The notes: generated by a model from the sequence alone, not told the origin. A stretch of 6,366 nt of DNA from an uncultured bacterium (GCA_913060955.1 CAJXTH010000045.1:1-6366); one strand, 5' to 3'; positions 1 through 5,782 are shown, counted from the first letter of the stretch. Numbers and translations: made by a program.

Positions 1-758
1 AGGGAGAGTTTCCACGGGTTGTTATTGCGCCGGGAGATCCCGAAGAAGCCTTTTATGATACTCAGCGAGCATTTAACTTGGCTGACAAATATCAGTTGCC
101 GGTAATTCTGTTATCTGATGAATATTTGGCGACTTCACGAATGAATTTTGCCGATTTTGATCTGGACCGAATTCCGGTGGATCGAGGAATGGTGCTTACT
201 TCCAAAAAAGAATTGGGTGGAGGAGAGTATGAGCGATTCCAAGTGACCAAAGATGGTGTGTCTCCCCGAGCTCTTCCTGGTACGGCTGGGCTTACCTTTA
301 AAGCTGGATCAGATGAGCACAATCCGGGTGGGGAGATCTGTGAAGATCCGGACAACCGAGTAGAGCAGATGGACAAGCGGATGCGCAAGCTGAAATCACT
401 GCTTCCTGAAATTCCGAAGCCGGTCCTGTATGGTCCAAAGAATGCCGATATTACCTTGATTTCTTGGGGAACAACCAAGCATGCTTGTATCGAGGCTATG
501 GAAATTATGAAACAGCATGATGTAACAGCAAATGTGCTTCATTTTGTATATGTCTTCCCATTGGACGAAAAGCGATTGCTTCCGATCTTATCTCGACTCA
601 AAAAGGCAGTGATTGTCGAGAATAATGCTACCGCTCAGTTTGCAGGCATGCTGAAAGAATATGTTGGATTTATAGCGGATGATCATTTGCTGAAATACGA
701 TGGGCAGCCATTCTATCCGGAAGATATTCGGGCTTATATTATGAAAAAGTTCTTCTAA
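1..758 (+). CDS. korA: 2-oxoacid:ferredoxin oxidoreductase alpha subunit, C-terminal part (5' end outside window)
   Basis: Partial gene. The reading frame is open from the left edge (first whole codon at 3) to TAA at 756-758, giving 251 residues. The TTG at 78 is not a start, because the conserved sequence continues upstream of it. The visible part opens with the family signature GEFPRVVIAPGDPEEAFYDT and then NLADKYQLPVILLSDEYLA, the end of the ThDP-binding POR_N domain. Next comes the usual linker (SDEHNPGGEICEDPDNRVEQ), then a PFOR_II-type domain (about residues 148-250) with ITLISWGTTKHACIEAME and KKAVIVENNATAQFAGML. Family members of this kind are often about 570-620 residues with the gamma domain fused in front, so more than half is probably missing here. 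With the beta subunit downstream it would interconvert a 2-oxoacid plus CoA with acyl-CoA, CO2 and reduced ferredoxin in the cytoplasm. The exact substrate (2-oxoglutarate, pyruvate or branched) cannot be read from this part. Family assignment is firm; the symbol is less so. Confidence 0.93.
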   Translation, partial: GEFPRVVIAPGDPEEAFYDTQRAFNLADKYQLPVILLSDEYLATSRMNFADFDLDRIPVDRGMVLTSKKELGGGEYERFQVTKDGVSPRALPGTAGLTFKAGSDEHNPGGEICEDPDNRVEQMDKRMRKLKSLLPEIPKPVLYGPKNADITLISWGTTKHACIEAMEIMKQHDVTANVLHFVYVFPLDEKRLLPILSRLKKAVIVENNATAQFAGMLKEYVGFIADDHLLKYDGQPFYPEDIRAYIMKKFF

Positions 759-796
759 AAAACGAGGGTTTCATTTCATGAGTTTCCTCCCTTGTC

Positions 797-818
797 ATTC
801 CCGACCCCGATCGGGAAT
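797..818. repeat. REP-like GC-rich palindrome between the alpha and beta subunit genes
   Basis: ATTCCCGA (797-804) and TCGGGAAT (811-818) are perfect 8-bp inverted arms around a 6-base loop, with a nested 10-bp palindrome CCCGATCGGG at 806-815. It sits in the 113-base gap (759-871) inside what is otherwise a gene pair, and no T-run follows it, so it is not a typical intrinsic terminator. The flanks (TGTCATTCCCG before, GGAATCTCGTCG after) resemble the dispersed palindromes scattered between genes in many bacterial genomes. Only one copy is in the window, so calling it a dispersed repeat is inference. It could also be an RNA hairpin that protects or separates the alpha and beta parts of the message. 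Confidence 0.6.
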
Positions 819-871
819 CTCGTCGAAACACCATTCAACATAACCATCATCCAATAAATAACATACGAATT

Positions 872-1744
872 ATGGCAAAAAAATCAAAAAAAGATCTGGC
901 AAAGTATCATACACAGTCAACTCCGAACTGGTGTCCCGGGTGTGGAAACTTTGGAATTTGGGTGGCGGTCAAAAATGCTATTGCTGAACTAGAAATTCCA
1001 GCCCACAAAGTTGTCTTGGTTGGAGATATTGGATGTTCGGGAAAGCTGCCGTATTGGACTGACTTCAATGGATTTGCTGGTCTTCATGGACGATCTATCC
1101 CAATTGCTGAGGGAATTAAAATGGCAAACGACGATTTGACCGTGATTGTGATTGCTGGAGATGGAGGAACGTTATCAGAAGGATTGCAGCATTTTATCCA
1201 TGCCTGCCGACGCAATGTCAATATTACGGTGGTGCTTCACAATAATCAGCTGTATGGACTGACCAAAGGGCAAGCTTCTTCGACGTCTGAGAAAGGGTTT
1301 GTGTCTTCGATGACTCCAGAAGGATCGTATGAGACTCCGCTGAACCCAGCTTTGTTAGCAGTAACTTCCCAGGCTTCGTTTGTAGCAGCTGGATTTGCTG
1401 GAAATACCAAGCACCTGACTCAGATGATCAAAGAAGGAATTGATCATGAAGGGTTTGCTTTTGTCGATGCGTATCAGCCGTGTGTAACCTACAACTACAT
1501 CAATACCTACGAGTTTTACTCCAAGCGAAGTTATGAACTCGATGACTCCTACGATCCAACCGATCGACGAGCTGCTATGGATAAAGTGTTAGAAATCGAC
1601 GAGGGAGTAAAATTCCCGTTGGGTGTCTTGTATCAGATCAAAGGTCAGAAAACACTGGCTGACAATGTGCTTCACGGAAAAACGTCTGTTGCAAAGGCAA
1701 ATATCGACAAGATTTCAGTCAATAAACTATTTGGAAGAAAATAA
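872..1744 (+). CDS. korB: 2-oxoacid:ferredoxin oxidoreductase beta subunit (ThDP and 4Fe-4S binding)
   Basis: This 290-residue protein has the usual length for a stand-alone beta subunit. It binds ThDP and one [4Fe-4S] cluster and passes electrons from 2-oxoacid decarboxylation to ferredoxin. Visible motifs in order are WCPGCGNFGI (C21, C24), GDIGCSGKLPYW (C55, K58), GLHGR (70-74), the ThDP/Mg motif GDG (96-98) followed after 25 residues by NN (124-125), then QLYGLTKGQ (126-134), and C204 in YQPCVTYN. The four cysteines fall in the family spacing for cluster ligands: CxxC, then about 30 and about 150 residues on. K58, three residues after C55, lies where the family places a lysine near the substrate carboxylate. 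GDG is followed by G rather than the more common D. The ATG at 872 precedes the first conserved block by a normal distance, but I see no Shine-Dalgarno sequence before it. It pairs with the alpha gene upstream; the wecG-like gene starts 12 bases after its stop. Substrate preference (2-oxoglutarate likely from KorB-type motifs) is inferred. Confidence 0.94.
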   Translation: MAKKSKKDLAKYHTQSTPNWCPGCGNFGIWVAVKNAIAELEIPAHKVVLVGDIGCSGKLPYWTDFNGFAGLHGRSIPIAEGIKMANDDLTVIVIAGDGGTLSEGLQHFIHACRRNVNITVVLHNNQLYGLTKGQASSTSEKGFVSSMTPEGSYETPLNPALLAVTSQASFVAAGFAGNTKHLTQMIKEGIDHEGFAFVDAYQPCVTYNYINTYEFYSKRSYELDDSYDPTDRRAAMDKVLEIDEGVKFPLGVLYQIKGQKTLADNVLHGKTSVAKANIDKISVNKLFGRK

Positions 1745-1747
1745 GGG
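1743..1747 (+). promoter_or_regulatory. Probable ribosome binding site of the glycosyltransferase gene
   Basis: AAGGG overlaps the korB TAA stop (1742-1744) and lies 9 bases before the ATG at 1757. It is the only convincing Shine-Dalgarno-like stretch I find in front of any start in the window. It supports the ATG at 1757 as the start, and its position suggests translation of the two genes is coupled on one message. Confidence 0.5.
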
Positions 1748-1756
1748 CGAATTTGT

Positions 1757-2554
1757 ATGCCAAAGGTAGGTACATTAGAAGTTGATGCTTTTCCCAAAGA
1801 AGAGGTTTTGATACGAATTGAACAGCTGATTGATGCCAAGCAGCCGGCTTCGGTAGTTACTCCGTACTCCGAGTTTGTAGTGATGGCAGAAAATCAGCCG
1901 GAGTTTCGCATGGCGATTAATCAAGCTGATATTCGTCTTGCCGATGGATCAGGAATTGTATGGGCCGGACACTATCTGAATCATGATGTCGGCTTGGTTA
2001 AGTCTTTTCGAGATGTAATGCGATCTGATAGTCAGGTATCAGCAATATTTCCTGAAAAAATCAGCGGATCGGACCTTATGTATGATTTGCTGGCTTTGGC
2101 TCACTCGAAACATCTCAAGGTCTACTTGCTTGGCTCAGAAGAAGAAATTTCCTCAGCAGTAGCAACCAAAATTGGAGAGAAATATCCCAATATCGAAATC
2201 ACGGGAAGATTTTCCGGACGAGTAGAATTGGATGACGAGGGACTTATGTCTCGGATTGCTGCAACCAACTCAGATCTGATACTGCTTGCGCTTTCTCCTC
2301 CGAAACAAGAATTGTGGGCTCAGGCTATGCGAACCTACTTGCGTGACCATAACTCCCCTGGAGTACTCTGCTGCTTTGGAGGAAGCTTTGATTTCTTTGC
2401 CGGTTCCAAAGAACGTGCTCCCAAATGGATGCGGTCAGTGGGACTTGAGTGGTTTTGGCGACTCATAATCGAACCGAGTAGAATTGGACGAATCTATCGA
2501 GCTACCTGGGTGTATACCAATTTAATCCGAAGGTATAAGAAAGAGACGCTTTAG
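1757..2554 (+). CDS. WecG/TagA/CpsF family glycosyltransferase
   Basis: This 265-residue protein belongs to the GT26 fold family. Members move an N-acetylhexosamine-type sugar (for example ManNAc or ManNAcA from its UDP form) onto a polyprenyl-diphosphate-linked GlcNAc, starting a surface polymer at the inner face of the membrane. Motifs in order: VVTPYSEFV (33-41), ADIRLADGSGIVWAG (57-71), GSDLMYDLLALA (104-115), KVYLLGSEEE (121-130), DLILLALSPPKQELW (173-187), FGGSFDFFAG (207-216) and RAPKWMRSVGLEWFWRLI (220-237). T35 and D63 match in spacing the catalytic Thr/Asp pair reported for a TagA enzyme. The stretch 72-103 is longer than the usual short connector in the family, an insertion of perhaps 15-20 residues. 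The C-terminal basic, aromatic tail (WVYTNLIRRYKK) fits membrane association. It lies 12 bases after korB and so is probably co-transcribed, yet no other glycan gene is near. Sugar and acceptor cannot be told from sequence. Confidence 0.92.
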   Translation: MPKVGTLEVDAFPKEEVLIRIEQLIDAKQPASVVTPYSEFVVMAENQPEFRMAINQADIRLADGSGIVWAGHYLNHDVGLVKSFRDVMRSDSQVSAIFPEKISGSDLMYDLLALAHSKHLKVYLLGSEEEISSAVATKIGEKYPNIEITGRFSGRVELDDEGLMSRIAATNSDLILLALSPPKQELWAQAMRTYLRDHNSPGVLCCFGGSFDFFAGSKERAPKWMRSVGLEWFWRLIIEPSRIGRIYRATWVYTNLIRRYKKETL

Positions 2555-2557
2555 AAA

Positions 2558-2581
2558 TGGAACGGCAAGCGTTCCGCTACA
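2558..2581 (-). repeat. Dispersed palindromic repeat, copy 1 (reverse orientation)
   Basis: This 24-base element starts 3 bases after the glycosyltransferase stop. Read on the minus strand it begins TGTAGCGGAAC and ends GTTCCA, folding as GGAACG-loop(CTTGC)-CGTTCC. It matches the element at 5717-5740 at 22 of 24 positions. The two differing positions (2564 and 2570) pair with each other, so the stem is kept. No T-run follows on the plus strand, so it is not a good intrinsic terminator there. Confidence 0.75.
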
Positions 2582-2602
2582 AATAGGCCAGAGTCATGTC
2601 CG

Positions 2603-2620
2603 AATGAACTTAATGAACTT
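2603..2620. repeat. 9-bp tandem direct repeat upstream of the gltX promoter
   Basis: AATGAACTT occurs twice with no spacer (2603-2611 and 2612-2620). The pair is also framed by a 7-bp inverted repeat, CGAATGA (2601-2607) and TCATTCG (2622-2628). It ends about 30 bases before the -35 box of the gltX promoter, a position where an activator or repressor could bind. A regulator site is only a suggestion; short tandem repeats also arise by slippage. Confidence 0.45.
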
Positions 2621-2651
2621 ATCATTCGTCAGTTGATTGCTATCATAAACC

Positions 2652-2680
2652 CTGACAAGTAGTCATTTTTTTGCTAGAAT
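2652..2680 (+). promoter_or_regulatory. Sigma-70 type promoter for gltX
   Basis: CTGACA (2652-2657) and TAGAAT (2675-2680) are 17 bases apart, each one or two bases from consensus. TG precedes the -10 box by one base (extended -10, TGC-TAGAAT), and a T7 tract lies in the spacer (2666-2672). Transcription would start near 2687, giving a leader of about 18 bases to the gltX ATG at 2705 with no clear Shine-Dalgarno sequence. It implies gltX is transcribed separately from the korAB-glycosyltransferase group. Confidence 0.72.
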
Positions 2681-2704
2681 ACGACTAAATTAGCCTGGAT
2701 TATA

Positions 2705-4135
2705 ATGATACGAACACGAATTGCTCCATCTCCTACCGGAAAGCTCCATATTGGGACGGCTCGAACGGCCTTGTTTAACTATTTATATGCCAAAAATCAA
2801 GGAGGGACGTATGTTCTGCGGATTGAGGATACCGACAAAAATCGATCAACCAAGGAGTCAGAGCACGACATTTTAGCTGGGCTCGAATGGCTCGGGATTG
2901 GGGCTGATGAGGGAGTGACTACTGAGGGAGAACTTGGAGATCTGGGTCCATATCGACAAAGCGATCGAACGGGAACCTATCGACAGTATCTGGAAGTATT
3001 GATTGAGTCTGGAGATGCCTATTGGTGTCCGACCAGTGGGGAAGAGCTTGATCGACTCAAAAAGGAAGCTGATGCTTCAAAACAACCATTTATTTACCGA
3101 CCAGAACATCGAGACGGACGGTATGAATACCAGGAGGGATCGGTACTTCGGTTCAAAGTGCCTGACGAGGTGATTTGGTTTGAGGATAAAATCAAAGGGA
3201 AAATTGAGTTTGACACTTCGCTCATGGGAGACTTTGTGATTGCTAAGGGTTGGGATAACCCGTTGTATAACTTTGTGGTGGTGATCGACGATGAGTTAAT
3301 GCAGATTACTCACATTATTCGAGGAGAAGATCATATTTCCAATACTCCCAAACAAATTTTGATCAACCGAGCACTTGGGTTCAAACGAAAAAACTTTGGG
3401 CATATGCCATTAATTTTGGCTCCTGATAAATCCAAAATGTCCAAGCGACATGGAGCGACTTCTGTAGAAGACTACCGAGCTCTGGGATATCTGCCTGAGG
3501 CTATGGTGAATTTCCTGGCTTTGCTTGGCTGGAACGAGGGGAATGACCGAGAAGATTACACCTTAGAGGAGCTTGTCCAGAAGTTTAGTCTGAAACGAGT
3601 CCAAAAAAGTGGAGCAGTATTTAACAAAGAAAAGCTTGATTCAATTAATGCCAAATATATCCGAGCACTTCCAATTGCTGAAAAGGTTCGCATTGGATCT
3701 GAATTTTTGACGCACAATGGATTTGATTTAGACAAGCTTTCTCAGTCACAACTTGAGCAAATTATCTCGATCGAATGCGACCGAATTAAGACCTTTGGAG
3801 AGATTGGAGACGACGTGAAATTCTTTTTTGAGACTCCAGAATACGATGGAGAAATCCTGGTTTGGAAGAACATGACTGCCGAAGAAGCCAAAGCATCTCT
3901 TGAGTGGGTGAAAGAACAGGTGTATAATATAGATGAAGATTCGTACACCGAAATAGAATCAAGATTGAAAGAAATTATCAACGAATCAGATTGGGGAATG
4001 GGACAGGTCCTGTGGCCACTTCGAGTAGCGCTTTCGGGACAAGAACGTTCACCATCACCGTTCGAAATTATGCAAGTTCTCGGAAAAGATGAGACACTTG
4101 CTCGCATTGACCAGGCAATTCAAAAGCTTTCCTAG
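2705..4135 (+). CDS. gltX: Glutamyl-tRNA synthetase
   Basis: This 476-residue class Ic synthetase activates glutamate with ATP and loads it onto tRNA-Glu, and in many bacteria also onto tRNA-Gln. The start carries the family opening RIAPSPTGKLHIGTARTALF, with the HIGH-type signature HIGT at 15-18, so the ATG at 2705 is secure. The second class I signature KMSKR is at 244-248 within DKSKMSKRHGATSVEDY. The tRNA-binding middle (IIRGEDHISNTPKQ) and the C-terminal anticodon-binding end (PLRVALSGQERSP, then FEIMQVLGKDETLARI) are complete and of normal length. The zinc-site CYC found in Escherichia coli type enzymes is replaced by CPTS (after DAYW), so a zinc knuckle is probably absent, as in some other bacterial GluRS. 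It has its own promoter just upstream and is followed after 50 bases by the M23 hydrolase. Of its 27 Arg codons I count 20 CGA. Whether it is discriminating or non-discriminating cannot be settled by eye. Confidence 0.97.
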   Translation: MIRTRIAPSPTGKLHIGTARTALFNYLYAKNQGGTYVLRIEDTDKNRSTKESEHDILAGLEWLGIGADEGVTTEGELGDLGPYRQSDRTGTYRQYLEVLIESGDAYWCPTSGEELDRLKKEADASKQPFIYRPEHRDGRYEYQEGSVLRFKVPDEVIWFEDKIKGKIEFDTSLMGDFVIAKGWDNPLYNFVVVIDDELMQITHIIRGEDHISNTPKQILINRALGFKRKNFGHMPLILAPDKSKMSKRHGATSVEDYRALGYLPEAMVNFLALLGWNEGNDREDYTLEELVQKFSLKRVQKSGAVFNKEKLDSINAKYIRALPIAEKVRIGSEFLTHNGFDLDKLSQSQLEQIISIECDRIKTFGEIGDDVKFFFETPEYDGEILVWKNMTAEEAKASLEWVKEQVYNIDEDSYTEIESRLKEIINESDWGMGQVLWPLRVALSGQERSPSPFEIMQVLGKDETLARIDQAIQKLS

Positions 4136-4185
4136 CTGCAAAGCCTTGAGAGCTTGATCAATACGAATATCCAATATAGACCAAC

Positions 4186-5457
4186 ATGAAAAAATTAGTA
4201 TCCTGGATCATTGCACTTGTGGCAATTACGCTCCTGGTACCAACCATAACTCAGGCTTCACAGAGTGCGATTGATCGTAAGAACTCTGAGATTCAGCAAA
4301 TAGAGCGGCAATTGCGGGCCATTGAATCTCGAAAGGCTCAGACTGCTCAGGAAAAAGAAGCCAAAGAACGGGAAGCAGCAAATCTGCGATCTCAGATTTC
4401 GAATTTGAATAGTGAAATTAGTACTCTAGAGTCTGAGCTTGCTTCTGTTTCAAACGAAATTACCGTAAAAGAGCAAACGATTACCGAGGCAAGTACTTCG
4501 ATTGAAGATTTGCAAAGTCGGCTGGACCAGCAAAAAGCAGGGATACAGGCTCTTATCCGGGACTTGTACATGAAGTCTACCTTCAAAAATGAGATTGTTA
4601 CGGCTGTATCGGCAGACAATATATCGGAGGTTTTTGCCGAAGTGGAGTATTCCAATGAGATCCAAGCTAAAATCGAGCAGGGTGTCAATGACATTATTGC
4701 TCATAAAACCTGGCTCGAACAGGAAAAACAGCGTCTCTCAACTGAAAAAGCAAGTCTCGCCTCTGTTCAAAGCGAGCTCGAAGAAAAGAAAGTCCAAATT
4801 GAAACTGCTAAAAACCAGACAGAAAATCAGGCTTATTCTTCTCAGGTTGCTGCCAATCAGCTTGATGCGAGTTTAGATCGATTGGTAAATCAAGAATCAG
4901 CACTGCGGGCTCAAATGTCTCGATTCTATGCTGAACTTGCTTCACTGCAATCTGCGCGAACTCTTTCTCGGGCAGATAGTCCATTGGGGCAGATTATTTG
5001 GCCGGCTAGTGCTCGGTATTGTTCTCAAGGGTATGGTATGACTCGGTTTGCTGCCCAGGGGTGGTATGGAGGCCAAATTCATAACGGAATTGACATTGCT
5101 GGATCAGGCCCTGTATTTGCGGTAAAAGAAGGAACCGTAATTGCCAAACAACAATCATTCTGTGGATCGAGCAGCGGAAGTTGTGGAGGTGGTTGGGGAA
5201 ACTGGGTTGCCATCCGTCACAGTACGGGACATGTAACCCTGTATGCTCACCTTGCTGGTATCTCTCCTGTTGCTGTAGGTCAGTCTGTATTCCAAGGACA
5301 GACAATTGGATCGATTGGAAACTCCGGATTCTCAACAGGACCTCACCTTCATTTTTCAATTTATACTTCATTTGGAGTTGGTTCTTCCGGGAACCCATCA
5401 TATCCAGGTGTGACTCTTAACCCGGAACTGTACTACTCAGCTTCTTGTTGGAGATAA
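4186..5457 (+). CDS. Secreted coiled-coil M23 peptidoglycan hydrolase, PcsB/EnvC-like
   Basis: This 423-residue protein begins with a signal peptide or anchor (KK, then hydrophobic residues 4-21, with possible cleavage after ITQA at about 24). Residues 27-260 are a long Glu/Gln/Lys-rich coiled coil. It is broken near 120-160 by ALIRDLYMKSTFKNEI and SADNISEVFAEVEYSNEI, which resembles the hinge segment of PcsB and EnvC proteins controlled by FtsEX. The C-terminal domain is a LytM/M23 metallopeptidase with HNGID (H299, D303), LYAHL (H355) and HLHF (H387, H389). These are the expected zinc ligands H299, D303 and H389 plus catalytic histidines. It should cut peptide cross-links in the wall, probably at division; FtsEX partners are not in the window. 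Cysteines C279, C326, C333 and C421 all lie in the exported catalytic half and could form two disulphides. I see no clear Shine-Dalgarno site; the Met-Lys-Lys start is typical for a signal peptide. It ends TAA followed directly by TAG. Confidence 0.92.
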   Translation: MKKLVSWIIALVAITLLVPTITQASQSAIDRKNSEIQQIERQLRAIESRKAQTAQEKEAKEREAANLRSQISNLNSEISTLESELASVSNEITVKEQTITEASTSIEDLQSRLDQQKAGIQALIRDLYMKSTFKNEIVTAVSADNISEVFAEVEYSNEIQAKIEQGVNDIIAHKTWLEQEKQRLSTEKASLASVQSELEEKKVQIETAKNQTENQAYSSQVAANQLDASLDRLVNQESALRAQMSRFYAELASLQSARTLSRADSPLGQIIWPASARYCSQGYGMTRFAAQGWYGGQIHNGIDIAGSGPVFAVKEGTVIAKQQSFCGSSSGSCGGGWGNWVAIRHSTGHVTLYAHLAGISPVAVGQSVFQGQTIGSIGNSGFSTGPHLHFSIYTSFGVGSSGNPSYPGVTLNPELYYSASCWR

Positions 5458-5463
5458 TAGCAA

Positions 5464-5492
5464 TTGATTTTTTGGAACTGATCTGGTATACT
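5464..5492 (+). promoter_or_regulatory. Strong promoter for tRNA-Gln
   Basis: TTGATT (5464-5469) and TATACT (5487-5492) are separated by the ideal 17 bases, and TG lies one base before the -10 box (extended -10). Transcription would begin near 5499, about seven bases before the tRNA. It starts right after the M23 stop codons, so the tRNA is an independent unit. Confidence 0.8.
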
Positions 5493-5505
5493 TTTTTCGT
5501 GTAAC

Positions 5506-5576
5506 TGCCAGATCGTCTAATGGTAGGACGCCAGGTTTTGGTCCTGGTAGTCTAGGTTCGAATCCTAGTCTGGCAA
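5506..5576 (+). tRNA. tRNA-Gln, anticodon UUG
   Basis: A full cloverleaf is visible. The acceptor stem TGCCAGA (5506-5512) pairs with TCTGGCA (5569-5575), followed by discriminator A at 5576. The D-arm is GTC-TAATGGTAG-GAC. The anticodon arm CCAGG-TTTTGGT-CCTGG puts TTG at positions 34-36, reading CAA. The T-arm CTAGG-TTCGAAT-CCTAG follows a 4-base variable loop. The CCA end is not encoded and must be added after processing. The first pair is U1-A72, the weak pair typical of bacterial tRNA-Gln and a known recognition element for GatCAB amidotransferase. It has its own promoter and is followed by a terminator region. Confidence 0.97.
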
Positions 5577-5591
5577 CAAAACCCCTCCAAC

Positions 5592-5622
5592 CCCGTCTCG
5601 GACACCTACGGTTTCCGACGGG
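5592..5622 (+). other. Stable hairpin following tRNA-Gln
   Basis: CCCGT (5592-5596) pairs with ACGGG (5618-5622), and CGGA-C-ACC (5599-5606) pairs with GGT-T-TCCG (5610-5617). There is a 2-base bulge at 5597-5598, one C/T mismatch and a 3-base loop. There is no T-run right after it. Its 3' arm overlaps a second possible hairpin, GGGAAC-AAA-GTTCCC (5620-5634), so the two cannot form together. Confidence 0.6.
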
Positions 5623-5631
5623 AACAAAGTT

Positions 5632-5660
5632 CCCTGCCTTCCTGAGCAGGGGTTTTGTTT
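5632..5660 (+). terminator. Intrinsic terminator of the tRNA-Gln unit
   Basis: CCCTGC (5632-5637) and GCAGGG (5646-5651) form a 6-bp GC-rich stem with an 8-base loop, followed by G and the T-rich run TTTTGTTT (5653-5660). The 3' side also pairs with the stretch just after the tRNA: AACAAAACCCCT (5575-5586) against AGGGGTTTTGTT (5648-5659), 12 bp. That larger stem would enclose all the local hairpins and would end in a T-run in either direction. Confidence 0.72.
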
Positions 5661-5662
5661 AG

Positions 5663-5686
5663 CTTAAACATATTCATATGTTTAAG
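5663..5686. repeat. Perfect 24-base AT-rich palindrome
   Basis: CTTAAACATAT (5663-5673) and ATATGTTTAAG (5676-5686) are perfect 11-bp inverted arms with only two bases between them. A two-base gap is too tight for an unstrained RNA loop, though the arms could open slightly. The symmetry suits a dimeric DNA-binding protein. It lies 3' of the tRNA terminator and about 80 bases before the -35 region of the division gene. Operator function is a guess. Confidence 0.6.
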
Positions 5687-5716
5687 TATTGCCTAGCAGT
5701 AACTTCTGAATCTCCA

Positions 5717-5740
5717 TGTAGCGGAACCCTTGCGGTTCCA
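5717..5740 (+). repeat. Dispersed palindromic repeat, copy 2 (forward orientation)
   Basis: This is the same 24-base element as at 2558-2581, here reading forward: TGTAGCGGAAC at 5717-5727, GTTCCA at 5735-5740. The stem is GGAACC-loop(CTTGC)-GGTTCC. It differs from copy 1 only at 5728 and 5734, which pair with each other. Outside the core, CATGT (5715-5719) and ACATG (5740-5744) can extend the hairpin past a 3-base bulge. Confidence 0.75.
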
Positions 5741-5782
5741 CATGACTCAAGTATTTCACTCTCATGCCCTACAAACTCAAAA

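Noticed and set aside
92..478. 128-residue minus-strand ORF
   Set aside because: Antisense to the conserved alpha-subunit gene, low-complexity Ser/Arg/Pro composition, no recognisable domain.
78..758. A 226-residue gene starting at TTG 78
   Set aside because: The frame is open to the left edge, and conserved alpha-subunit sequence (GEFPRVVIAPGDPEEAF) lies before the TTG, so this is an internal codon of a truncated gene.
2558..2581. Intrinsic terminator after the glycosyltransferase gene
   Set aside because: The hairpin is real but is followed by GCTACAAAT rather than a T-run.
3742..4107. 121-residue minus-strand ORF
   Set aside because: Antisense shadow of the gltX 3' part, Ser/Cys-rich, no family features.
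4146..4180. Promoter for the M23 gene
   Set aside because: TTGAGA or TTGATC with TATAGA give spacings of 23 or 15 bases, too poor to call; the gene may be read through from gltX, since I see no terminator between them.
5006..5401. 131-residue minus-strand ORF
   Set aside because: Antisense shadow of the M23 domain, with no promoter, ribosome site or recognisable motif.
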